The notes under the pieces: generated by a model | What the model was told of the DNA's origin: nothing | Seen by the model: only the letters and a program-made list of their open reading frames with translations | The model's database searches: none | Position numbers and translations under genes: made by a program | Assembly (NCBI GenBank): GCA_963786295.1 | Contig: CAWAYV010000032.1 | Span: 1 to 64,000 of the forward strand | Origin: JACCZX01 sp963786295 | Lineage (GTDB): Bacteria > Pseudomonadota > Gammaproteobacteria > Burkholderiales > Burkholderiaceae_F | DNA length: 64,000 bases | Direction: 5' to 3' | Shown: one piece after another, positions 18,141 to 25,748 of the stretch | How positions within the stretch are numbered: position 1 is the stretch's first letter | How the letters are laid out: each line of letters opens with the position of its first letter

Positions 18141-19096
18141 CAGCGGATCACCGCTTTCTCCAGCTCGTCGATAAACATGCCGGCCACGTCAAAACCAGCC
18201 TGCCCCGCGATCTCCACGAAACACGTCGGACTGGTGACGTTGATCTCGGTCAAATGATCGCCGATCACATCGAGTCCGAGCAGCAGCAATCCGCGCGGCA
18301 GTAGCTTTTTACCGACCGCACGCGCGATCATCTCGTCGTGCTTTGTCAGCGGTTGCGCTCTGCCGTTGCCGCCGGCGGCGAGATTGCCGCGCGTTTCGCC
18401 GGGCGCCGGGATGCGCGCCAGGCTGTACGGCACCGGTTTACCACCGATCACCAGGATGCGCTTGTCGCCCTCGCTGATCTCGGGAATGAATTGCTGCGCC
18501 ATCACGGTGCGCTGCCCGTGCTGCGTCACGGCTTCAAGAATCGAGCCGGCGTTCAGATCGCCCGGTTGCAGACGAAAGACACCCGTGCCTCCCATGCCGT
18601 CGATCGGTTTCACGATGATGTCGCTGTGCTCCGCCCAAAAGGTTCGAATCCCCGGAATGCTGCGCGTCACCAGCGTGGGCACGGCGTATTGCGGGAACTC
18701 GAGCACTGCGAGTTTCTCATTGTGATCGCGCAGCGCCTGCGGCTCGTTGACCACGCGCGCTCCCTGTGCGACCGCGCGCGACAGTAACAATGTCGCATTC
18801 AAGAACTCGATGTCGAACGGCGGATCCTTGCGCATCAACACCGCGTCGTAGTAGGTGAGCGGATGATCGCGCAGCCCCTGATCGATGTACCACGGTTCCG
18901 GTTGCTGCGTGATCTCAAGATGATGCGACTGCATGCGCACCAGGCCATCATGACTGTCGAACCAAAGCTCGGCGGGTGTGCCGGCGTGCACCACGTGGCC
19001 GCGACGCGCGGCTTCACGCATCATCGCGACGGTTGAATCCTTGTATTCCTTCAGATGGTCGAGCGGATCAACGATAAACAGCAGCGTCAACGCCAT
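18140..19096 (-). CDS. gshB: Glutathione synthetase
   Basis: A 318-residue ATP-grasp ligase that joins glycine to gamma-glutamylcysteine. The N-terminal ALTLLFIVDPLDHLKEYKDSTVAMMREAARRGH, the glycine-rich loop IDGMGGTGVFRL and the C-terminal LLGLDVIGDHLTEINVTSPTCFVEIAGQAG are diagnostic and the length is standard. It is preceded by gshA on the same strand (26 bases after that gene's stop) and is translationally coupled to the PTS genes. Confidence 0.95.
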   Translation of the reverse strand: MALTLLFIVDPLDHLKEYKDSTVAMMREAARRGHVVHAGTPAELWFDSHDGLVRMQSHHLEITQQPEPWYIDQGLRDHPLTYYDAVLMRKDPPFDIEFLNATLLLSRAVAQGARVVNEPQALRDHNEKLAVLEFPQYAVPTLVTRSIPGIRTFWAEHSDIIVKPIDGMGGTGVFRLQPGDLNAGSILEAVTQHGQRTVMAQQFIPEISEGDKRILVIGGKPVPYSLARIPAPGETRGNLAAGGNGRAQPLTKHDEMIARAVGKKLLPRGLLLLGLDVIGDHLTEINVTSPTCFVEIAGQAGFDVAGMFIDELEKAVIR

Positions 19097-19122
19097 GCGA
19101 TCGTGCGAGCTCAGGTCGTGAG

Positions 19123-20466
19123 CTATCCCGCTATCGCGGCGGCGAGCGCCGCCGACGGTGCGGGTACTTCGAGCAATCGCGACGCCGTGCTTTCGAGCTC
19201 GATCGCGGCCGCCAGTAACGCGAGGCGCGCAATCACGCCGTAAGCGTAGAAACGGTTCGGCGCGCTGTCGCCCGCCTGCGCCGTGCAGTCGGGCAGATTG
19301 CAGCTGTTGGAAAACGCCAGCGGTACGAAGTGCATGCCTGGCGCGTTCAGGTTCTGGTCGGGTCCGCGGTCGGTGTGCACGCGATAAAAGCCGCCGACCA
19401 CGTATCGGTCGATCATGTAAACGACCGGCTCGGCGGCCGCACCGTCGACGTTCTCGCGCGTCGGCACGCCTTCCTGGATGATCACTTCAGTGACTTCCAG
19501 ACCCTCTTTCACGACCGACATCTTGTTGCGTTGTTTGCGATTCAGCGCACGCACTTCGGACGCATCACGCACTGTCATCACGCCCATGCCGTAGGTGCCG
19601 GCATCGGCTTTAACGACGACGTAAGGCGTGTCGGTGATTCCGTGCTCGCGATACTTGTCGCGCATACGGTCGAGCACGAAGTCGATATTGCTGGCGACGC
19701 ATTCTTCACCGGCGCGCTCGTGAAAGTTGACTTCACCGCAACGCCCGAAGTACGGGTTGATGAACCACGGATCGATGTTGATCAATTGCGCGAACTCGTC
19801 GGCAATCTGGTCGTAGGCGGCAAAGTGATTCGATTTGCGGCGTATCGCCCAACCTGCCTGCAACGGCGGTATCACGATCTGATCGTCCAGCCCGCGCAGA
19901 ATCGGCGGAATACCGGCCGAAAGGTCATTGTTCAGCAGAATCGCGCATGGCTTGAATCCTTCGACACCGAGGGTATCGCCGTCGCGCACCAGCGGCTCGA
20001 TCGTCAGCTCATCGCCGTCGTCGAGTGTGATGCGCGTCGGCTGCGTAACGTCGTCGGCCAGCGAACCGAGACGAACCTCCAGCCCTGTTTGGCGCAGGAT
20101 TCGAACCAGCCGCGCCACGTTGGTCAGGTAAAACTGGTTGCGCGTGTGCCGTTCGGGAATCAGCAGCAAGTTGCGCGCATCCGGACAGATCCGATCGATC
20201 GCGGTTTGCGCGGCCTGCACCGCCGCCGGCAACATGGCGTCAGACAGATTGTTAAATCCGCCTGGAAACAGATTCATGTCCACCGGCGCGAGCTTGAAGC
20301 CGGCGTTGCGCAGATCCACCGACCCGTAAAACGGCGGCGTGTGATCCTGCCATTGCAGGCGAAACCAGCGCTCGATCGCCGGCAGAGAGTCCAAAATGCG
20401 CTGCTCGAGCTGCAGCAATGGCCCGGTTTGCGCAGTCAACAGGTGAGGAACGGCAGGGTCCGACAC
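19123..20466 (-). CDS. gshA: Glutamate-cysteine ligase, betaproteobacterial type
   Basis: First enzyme of glutathione synthesis, 447 residues from the GTG at 20466 (VSDPAVPHLLTAQTGPLL); a TTG at 20520 would add 18 residues that look unconserved. Motifs GSVDLRNAGFKLAPVDMNLFPGGFNNL, RNQFYLTNVARLVRILR, DTPYVVVKADAGTYGMGVMTV and MIDRYVVGGFYRVHTDR fit the non-E. coli gshA family found in Acidithiobacillus and betaproteobacteria (the TIGR02049 type), not the classical GshA. The pairing with gshB supports the call. Confidence 0.93.
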   Translation of the reverse strand: MSDPAVPHLLTAQTGPLLQLEQRILDSLPAIERWFRLQWQDHTPPFYGSVDLRNAGFKLAPVDMNLFPGGFNNLSDAMLPAAVQAAQTAIDRICPDARNLLLIPERHTRNQFYLTNVARLVRILRQTGLEVRLGSLADDVTQPTRITLDDGDELTIEPLVRDGDTLGVEGFKPCAILLNNDLSAGIPPILRGLDDQIVIPPLQAGWAIRRKSNHFAAYDQIADEFAQLINIDPWFINPYFGRCGEVNFHERAGEECVASNIDFVLDRMRDKYREHGITDTPYVVVKADAGTYGMGVMTVRDASEVRALNRKQRNKMSVVKEGLEVTEVIIQEGVPTRENVDGAAAEPVVYMIDRYVVGGFYRVHTDRGPDQNLNAPGMHFVPLAFSNSCNLPDCTAQAGDSAPNRFYAYGVIARLALLAAAIELESTASRLLEVPAPSAALAAAIAG

Positions 20467-20805
20467 TTTGCACTCGCTCGGTAAAAAACGCCGGCCAGTG
20501 TACCCCGCGCTCCGAGCCAATTCTTGTGCCGTGATACGTTGATCTGATCACGGATGCCGTGCCGCTAGGCGATCAATCGCGCCTTCGATGTACGTACAAG
20601 GTGCATCGCTCCGCAGTGCTGTGAGGTCCCGAAACAACTCTGACTTACAGCAACAGGACGGCTATGGCTATTTCGATGCATCCCGCAGCGGACAGCGGCG
20701 CAAACGCCGCGCGCCGCTCTCGGCGTGTGTCTCCTCCGTCATTAGTAGCAACGCCACGACCGCTGCTCACGCCGCGTCGCCGACATCCGTCAGCCAACGA
20801 CACTG

Positions 20806-21359
20806 CTAGGCGCAGTTCACCGTCACCGCGTGGAAATGGGTGGCATAGATATTCGACCTGTCGACAGACGAGCTGACCGTGACCGACGTCAGGTTCTTGA
20901 TCTGCGCCAATTGCGCGGGCGTCAGAGTGATCGTGTGAGGGTGGTCTGCGATGCCCAGAATGCTGTACGTCATGGGGACGGTCGAGTCGACGTCGGCGGC
21001 CGGGATCGTCAGCGCGTGGCCGTGATTGTCGGAGATGGCGGTGGCGCCGCACGAGCTCGGGCCTGGCGGTGGAGGCGCGGGTGCAGGCGTGGGTGCCGGC
21101 GCGGGTGTAGGCGTGGGTGCCGGCGCGGGTGTAGGCGCGGGTGCCGGTGTGGGTGTGGGTGCCGGTGTGGGTGTGGGTGTGGGTGCCGGGTGGAGGTCGG
21201 GGCCGGGGCCACGGCGGCCGGGGCCGGACTGTCATCACTGCCGCCGCACGCGCTCAGCAGCAACGCGAATGCACCCATGCTGCCGAAAAAGCTTCTCCGC
21301 GCTGCGTCGGTCGGTGGCGGCGGATCGGGTTGTTCAGGGTGTTCAGCAGCTCGGTCCAT
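20806..21359 (-). CDS. Putative lipoprotein with Pro/Ala/Thr repeat linker, frameshifted
   Basis: The N-terminal frame from 21359 gives a twin-Arg-like lead (DAARRSFFGSMGAFALLLSACGG) ending in a lipobox with Cys after LLLSA. After SDDSPAPAAVAPAP the open frame changes near 21185-21195, and the coding-looking frame continues as a (PAPTPTP)n linker, then SSCGATAISDNHGHALTIPAADVDSTV and a C-terminal domain ending at the TAG at 20806. That domain is rich in His (GHAL, DHPHTITLT, THFHAVTVNCA) with two outer Cys. I do not know the family; a small extracellular metal-binding domain is possible. The linker DNA contains exact 24-base repeats, a likely cause of the shift. Confidence 0.55.
21089..21190. 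repeat. Tandem repeat encoding Pro-rich linker
   Basis: A 24-base unit is exactly repeated at 21089-21112 and 21113-21136, followed by degenerate GGTGTGGGTGTG-type units to about 21190. It encodes the PAPTPTP linker of the lipoprotein and could vary in copy number. Confidence 0.8.
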
Positions 21360-21533
21360 GGCAGCTCCTTCAGTAGCGGTTGTATCGCCTCAGCGTGGTT
21401 GTGCGTGACGGGAGAGCATCATGTCGACGCGCATCCGGCGAAGTGCTGTGTCGCGGGGCGGTATATGCGCCAGCGACCGCAAAAGGTTCAATCGGCGCCG
21501 TTGTCGCGCTACGCCGCTTCGCCCTCTCGGTGG

Positions 21534-22205
21534 TTAAAAGCTCCGCGACAACACCGCCACGACCCCCGGCCGGCAAGCCTTCGGGCCGAGTGGACACTCT
21601 GCGGCCGGTATATCGGTCGCCACCGCTGCGAGTTCCAAGGTCGCGTGACGCAGATCGATCAAGATGCTGGTGCTCACGTCGATCCGGTTGTAAAGCCCCG
21701 TAATCCGCGCAAAGCCCGCGTGCGCAGTCACCGCCAAGCGCTCGCTCAGCGCAAACGTGGCGTTCAGCTCTGCGTACAGCGCGCTCCGCCCACCGCCGAA
21801 GTAATGCGGCGTGACATAGAGCCGTGCGTTCACGTTGCGCCAGGTCACACCGACGAAACCCTCGGCGTAATCGGTCTCGCGCTCAGCGCGCGAGCCCGGA
21901 TAGCGGTAGTACACAATGCCCGCTTCCCACGACAGGTCAGGATGCAGGCGCGCCGCGTAGCCTGCCGCCAGCACGGTCTCGACGTTCGCATCCGAGGCGC
22001 CACCAAAATCCACGCTCGACGCGAACGCGCTGGCGAAAAGACCCGTCGCGTGATCGAACGCAAGGGTGGCTTGCAACGCAGGGTTGTTATCGGACTGCGA
22101 GATGCCGCGGAAGCGATAGTCGGACAGCGCTGCGACGCTGGCGGAGACTTGCGCGTCGACCTGCCCCACGAGCAGCGATGCCGCCGCGAAGACCAAGCTT
22201 CGCAA
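21534..22205 (-). CDS. TorF-like putative outer-membrane porin
   Basis: About 223 residues if started at the TTG at 22205, which gives a clean signal peptide (MRSLVFAAASLLVGQVDAQV) and lies 13 bases after the subtilase stop. The upstream in-frame ATG (22388) would place 61 unlikely residues inside the subtilase gene. ASVAALSDYRFRGISQSDNNPALQATLAFDH is the signature N-terminus of the TIGR02001 / TorF porin family, and the chain alternates as beta strands to VVAVLSRSF at the end. A full paralogue lies in the ammonium operon at 27709. Role as a channel is inferred from the family. Confidence 0.8.
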   Translation of the reverse strand: MRSLVFAAASLLVGQVDAQVSASVAALSDYRFRGISQSDNNPALQATLAFDHATGLFASAFASSVDFGGASDANVETVLAAGYAARLHPDLSWEAGIVYYRYPGSRAERETDYAEGFVGVTWRNVNARLYVTPHYFGGGRSALYAELNATFALSERLAVTAHAGFARITGLYNRIDVSTSILIDLRHATLELAAVATDIPAAECPLGPKACRPGVVAVLSRSF

Positions 22206-22218
22206 ACACGCGCGCAGT

Positions 22219-23497
22219 TCAGCAGTCGCTGCGGAGGCCCACGCTCTGCGCTGGTCGAACGGCGACGGCGCCGCAATCGCGCCGGGCGCCCAGCAGTGCC
22301 AGCGCCGCAGCGCCATCGAGCCGCAACCCCGCCGTCGGCTCGCCGCGCGGGTCGGGCTGCGCAAGCAACGCTCGAACTGCTTCGCCATTTAAGTCGGGCT
22401 TCTTCTCGAGCAGCAAGGCCACGACGCCGGTCGCATGCGCGGCAGCAAACGAAGCGCCGGAGAAAAACCGCCAGCGCCCTTGTGGAACGGTAGTCAGAAC
22501 ATCGCGGCCGGGTGCGAGTATTGCACCCCGCGGCAACTCCACATAAAGCGCAAGTCGCGGTTCGTCGGCTGCGACGATCGCGATTACGCGCGGATGCGCT
22601 GACGGAAAACTTCGCCCCGGCGCGGCGGCATCGACAGCGCCGACAACGGTCATCCCCGCATCCGTGGCACGATCGATCAAGCGCTCGAGCAGACGATCGC
22701 GTGGGCCACCAAGACTGAGGTTAAGCACGCGCACACGTTGATCGACGGCGAACTGGATGGCTTTGGCTAGTGTGAAACTCGAACACAGTGCGGTATCGGA
22801 GTCGGCCTGGTCCGGCCAGCAGGCGCGCAACGGCAACAACGTCGCGTCGGGCGCAACGCCCACTATGCCGAGGCTGTTGTCGGCGCGGGCGACCATCACG
22901 CCCGCCACCGCCGTGCCGTGCACCTCGGCGGCGTAGCTGCTGCCGTCGACGAAGTTTCTCGCCGTCGGTGAGTGCGCCAAGCAGATCCGGGTGCGACAGG
23001 TCGACGCCGGTGTCGACTTGCGCAATTCGCACGTTGCGGCCGGTCGCGATCTGGTGCAGCCCGTCGAGATCAAGCGCGCGCGCGCTTGACTGCATCGCGT
23101 AGTACGGATCGTTGCGGGCCAGCGTGCGGAACAGCTGCACCGGCTGCACCGACTCGACGCGAGGATCGGCGGCCAGTTGCGCGGCGAGCATTTCGCGTGA
23201 CTGTCCCGCAGCAATCGTCATCACGAAGCAGTGCAGGCCAAGCGCTGGCATCGGCCAGTCATCGGCGAGCGTCATGCCGTGATCGCGCGCAAGCGCAAGC
23301 CCGGCGAGGTCAAAGCGCGGGCGTGTCGCGCCTGAGCCATAGCCGGACGCAGACGTGCCGGGGCGATAGTGCGGCGGCGCCGCGGTGATCATCACCAACA
23401 GTTGGCGCTCGTGGTCGCCGGCCGGCGTAGTGCCCGGATCATGCGTCGCGCAGCCGACTAGGGCCGCGAAGAGCAGCGCGACCGCAAGCTGGATCAT
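22219..23497 (-). CDS. S8 family serine protease (subtilase) lipoprotein, frameshifted
   Basis: A subtilase with a lipoprotein signal (LFAALVGC, Cys16) and its own propeptide-like region ending DPRVESVQPVQLF. Asp162 is in AQVDTGVDLSHPDLL; the catalytic His (YAAEVHGTAVAGVMVA) and Ser (FSGASFAAAHATGVVALLL) are in a second frame. Deleting one base in the TTT run at 22955-22957 joins the frames as DGENFVDGSS and yields 425 residues. The ATG overlaps the anti-sigma stop as ATGA. Location with a sigma/anti-sigma pair suggests a periplasmic or outer-membrane-anchored protease of that regulon or a protease acting in it. Confidence 0.85.
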
Positions 23498-24150
23498 CGT
23501 GTGCTCGACGACGCGCGCTCGGCGAAGCGAACGGCCGGGCTCGCGCGCAATTGCGCGATCACCTCGCTCTCCAGACCGGACGCAACGTCGACGGTGTAGA
23601 CGCCTGCAGCAGACGGACCGCCGACGATGCGCGCACCGACACCGGTGAGCAGCGCGCGCAGCTCGGCTTCTTGTGTCGCGCCGTCAAAGACAACGAAAAT
23701 CGTCGCCGCGCCGTGTGTCGTTACCGCCGGCGCGGAGAGCGTGCGATAAGGTGCAGGCGGCTCACGGGGCAACGTCAAGGCGAGGCCCAGACCGATGATA
23801 AGAACGAGCTGAACGGCGAGCGCGCCGCGCACCACCGATGGCGCAGCGCGCCAGTTCTTTGCGAGCCGCTGCACCAGCGCCGCGGGACGCCAGCGTTGCT
23901 CGAATTCGTCGAGTCGCGCGTGCGCGCCGGCGAGCGCCCGTTCAAGCGCCGGCACAGAAACCTCCTGCATCATGCCCGCTTGGAATTCGCGCAGCCTCTG
24001 CACCTCGCGGCGACAGCGCAAGCATTCGGTGAGGTGACGTTCCACACGCGCGTGCTCAGATGTGTCGAGCGTGCCGTTGACGTACCACGCCAGCAGCGCC
24101 TCGGTCTCGCGTTCCGACGGATCGTCTGTCCGGAACAAACGCAGGCTCAT
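23494..24150 (-). CDS. Anti-sigma factor with zinc-finger and prodomain-like periplasmic domain
   Basis: A 218-residue single-pass membrane protein. The N-terminus has a ZAS-type zinc finger, His39-x3-Cys43-x2-Cys46 (VERHLTECLRC), which binds the cognate ECF sigma. A transmembrane helix is at about 105-128. The periplasmic part (150-212: IFVVFDGATQEAELRALL, GARIVGGPSAAGVYTVDV, LRASPAVRFAER) resembles the N-terminal prodomain of fervidolysin-like subtilases. Both junctions are ATGA overlaps, with sigma upstream and a subtilase downstream. The prodomain resemblance is my reading of the pattern. Confidence 0.85.
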   Translation of the reverse strand: MSLRLFRTDDPSERETEALLAWYVNGTLDTSEHARVERHLTECLRCRREVQRLREFQAGMMQEVSVPALERALAGAHARLDEFEQRWRPAALVQRLAKNWRAAPSVVRGALAVQLVLIIGLGLALTLPREPPAPYRTLSAPAVTTHGAATIFVVFDGATQEAELRALLTGVGARIVGGPSAAGVYTVDVASGLESEVIAQLRASPAVRFAERASSSTR

Positions 24151-24734
24151 CTAGTGTCCTCCGCCTCTCCCCCAAGGAGTTCCTTCAGCTTGCGGCGCGC
24201 ATGAAACATGCGCGTCTTCACGGTGTCCACCGGACAGCCGACGATCTGTGCAATCTCGCGATACGCGCAGCCGTGGTAGTAGGTCAGCTCAACCACGGCA
24301 CGATGCTCGGCGGATAGTGTGGCGAGCGCACGCGCGATTCGCTCGCGCCACTCGCGCCGCACGAACGCGTTCTCGGGTTCGTCAACCGCGGACGCCGGAG
24401 TTTCGTCCTCCGTGATTTCAGTGGCAGCGCCCAACCGCGTCAACGCTTTAAACGCGGTGCGCCAGGCGATGGCAAATATCCATGTCGAGACCCGCGATGT
24501 TCCGTTGAATGTGTGCGCCTTACGCCACACTACGACCATCGTGTCGTTGATGATTTCCTCGTTCAGGTACGGCCTATGCGTGATTTGCTCGAGAAAGCGA
24601 CTCAGCCGATAAAAATAGGCGCGGTAAAGAACATCGAAAGCGCTCCGGTCGCGGATCGCGATGCGGCGCAGGAGTTCCGCTTCGTCGGGCGGCGGCACGC
24701 CGGTAAGCGCGGCAGGGCCAGTTTCGGGCTTCAT
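24147..24734 (-). CDS. ECF-family RNA polymerase sigma factor
   Basis: About 195 residues from ATG 24734; a GTG at 24773 would add 13. Region 2 is FDVLYRAYFYRLSRFLEQIT...NDTMVVVWRKAHTFNGTSRVSTWIFAIAWR, and region 4 is ALATLSAEHRAVVELTYYHGCAYREIAQIVGCPVDTVKTRMFHARRKLKELL, both characteristic of extracytoplasmic-function sigma factors. The stop overlaps the anti-sigma start (ATGA). It should direct transcription of its own operon and envelope-stress or secretion genes; the signal is unknown. Confidence 0.92.
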   Translation of the reverse strand: MKPETGPAALTGVPPPDEAELLRRIAIRDRSAFDVLYRAYFYRLSRFLEQITHRPYLNEEIINDTMVVVWRKAHTFNGTSRVSTWIFAIAWRTAFKALTRLGAATEITEDETPASAVDEPENAFVRREWRERIARALATLSAEHRAVVELTYYHGCAYREIAQIVGCPVDTVKTRMFHARRKLKELLGGEAEDTR

Positions 24735-24805
24735 AGGGTCGATTGGGCTCGGCGGTGAGCGCCCGTTCGGCACCCACGAGCCAAGTGCAGTTTATTCCCC
24801 GATTT

Positions 24806-24847
24806 CGGCGATCGGTTCAAAGGCGAATGCGAATGAACCGATCGCCG
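24806..24847. repeat. Perfect 14-bp inverted repeat upstream of sigma gene
   Basis: Arms at 24806-24819 (CGGCGATCGGTTCA) and 24834-24847 are perfect reverse complements, with a 14-base loop. It lies ten bases past the stop of the transglutaminase-like gene and about 70 bases before the sigma start, both on the minus strand. No T-run follows, so it is either a Rho-dependent or weak terminator, an mRNA-stabilising hairpin, or an operator for the sigma operon. Confidence 0.7.
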
Positions 24848-24856
24848 GGCGCGAAT

Positions 24857-25513
24857 TCAGCCGGTCGAACCCGGTCGCGGGTGCTCGATCAGCTTCGACG
24901 CCTTGCGCTCAAACGGATCGCGGCGCGCAAGCAGCCGCTCCTGCCGCACGGAGATCAGGCGGTAGTGACGCAATCCCACCAGCAGGTCTTCCACTTCCTG
25001 GCAGTCATCGTCGTTGGTCACCCAAAGCTTGGGATCGATGCGACGCAAGTCGAATGCGGCGGAAAAGCTGCGCAAGGTCTTGCAGCCGCGTCGGTCGGTG
25101 TACTCATGGAAGTACGAAAGCGCGAGTTCGCGCAGGCTGCGATAGATCGGATCGCGATAACGCAGCACCGCACCGTTGGTCTTGGACACTGCGCCCCAAT
25201 GGACTCCGCGGCGAAACAGCGCCACTACGTGCGGATAATCGCTCAACGAGCAGTCCAGGTGCATGACGAGCGGCGGTTCGCCATGCACCCACAAAGCGCA
25301 CGCGGCAAACATCGCGCCCTCGATGCAGTGCGCGCGGCGATGCCGGATCACCGAGCGCACGGAATGGATCGTCTCGCCGTTCAGTTCGTGGTTGATCGGA
25401 ACCGCATTGATGAACGACTGGATTTTCTGCGGTGTAGACAGCCGCTGAAGTAGCGCAAACTCGGCAGGCCTTAACGCCAGATCCTCGCGCCGGGCAAAGC
25501 GGCGTAATGGCAT
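24857..25513 (-). CDS. Transglutaminase-like (papain-fold) domain protein
   Basis: About 218 residues from ATG 25513 (MPLRRFARREDLALRPAEF). The conserved block SVRSVIRHRRAHCIEGAMFAA offers a Cys nucleophile, DYPHVVALFRRGVHWGAVSKTN a His, and AVLRYRDPIYRSLRELALSYFHEYTD an Asp, the triad order of transglutaminase-like proteins. Such cytoplasmic orphans are frequent in Burkholderiales; their substrate is not known. A longer in-frame lead to 25675 looks non-coding and would overlap the amtB terminator. Confidence 0.65.
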   Translation of the reverse strand: MPLRRFARREDLALRPAEFALLQRLSTPQKIQSFINAVPINHELNGETIHSVRSVIRHRRAHCIEGAMFAACALWVHGEPPLVMHLDCSLSDYPHVVALFRRGVHWGAVSKTNGAVLRYRDPIYRSLRELALSYFHEYTDRRGCKTLRSFSAAFDLRRIDPKLWVTNDDDCQEVEDLLVGLRHYRLISVRQERLLARRDPFERKASKLIEHPRPGSTG

Positions 25514-25612
25514 GCGCTTCAAACCTTCCCCTGCGTGCAACGCTCCTCCGTCGTGTGAGGTTTGGCGATCAGAACGCGACCGGCGCTCGATCGCGCGGCA
25601 GCATAATCCATG

Positions 25613-25639
25613 AAAAAGGGCACCCCGCATGAGGTGCCC
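25613..25639 (-). terminator. Rho-independent terminator of the glnK-amtB operon
   Basis: On the minus strand GGGCACC, an eight-base loop and GGTGCCC form a perfect 7-bp stem (25618-25639) followed by TTTTT (25613-25617). It is about 110 bases past the amtB stop. Confidence 0.85.
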
Positions 25640-25748
25640 GAAAATTCGCCTGGACGCTTGGTACGTGGACCGCAAACGCGATCAGGCGAGCTAGGGAGAC
25701 ACAACCTTTGTTAGGCATGCGCGTGGCGCTTTGCACCACGCGCGCCTC

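Noticed and set aside
18640..18660. tRNA T-loop-like GGTTCGAATCC
   Set aside because: It is within the conserved coding sequence of gshB and no cloverleaf can be folded around it.
21080..21190. CRISPR-like repeat
   Set aside because: Units are contiguous without spacers and encode a Pro/Ala/Thr linker.
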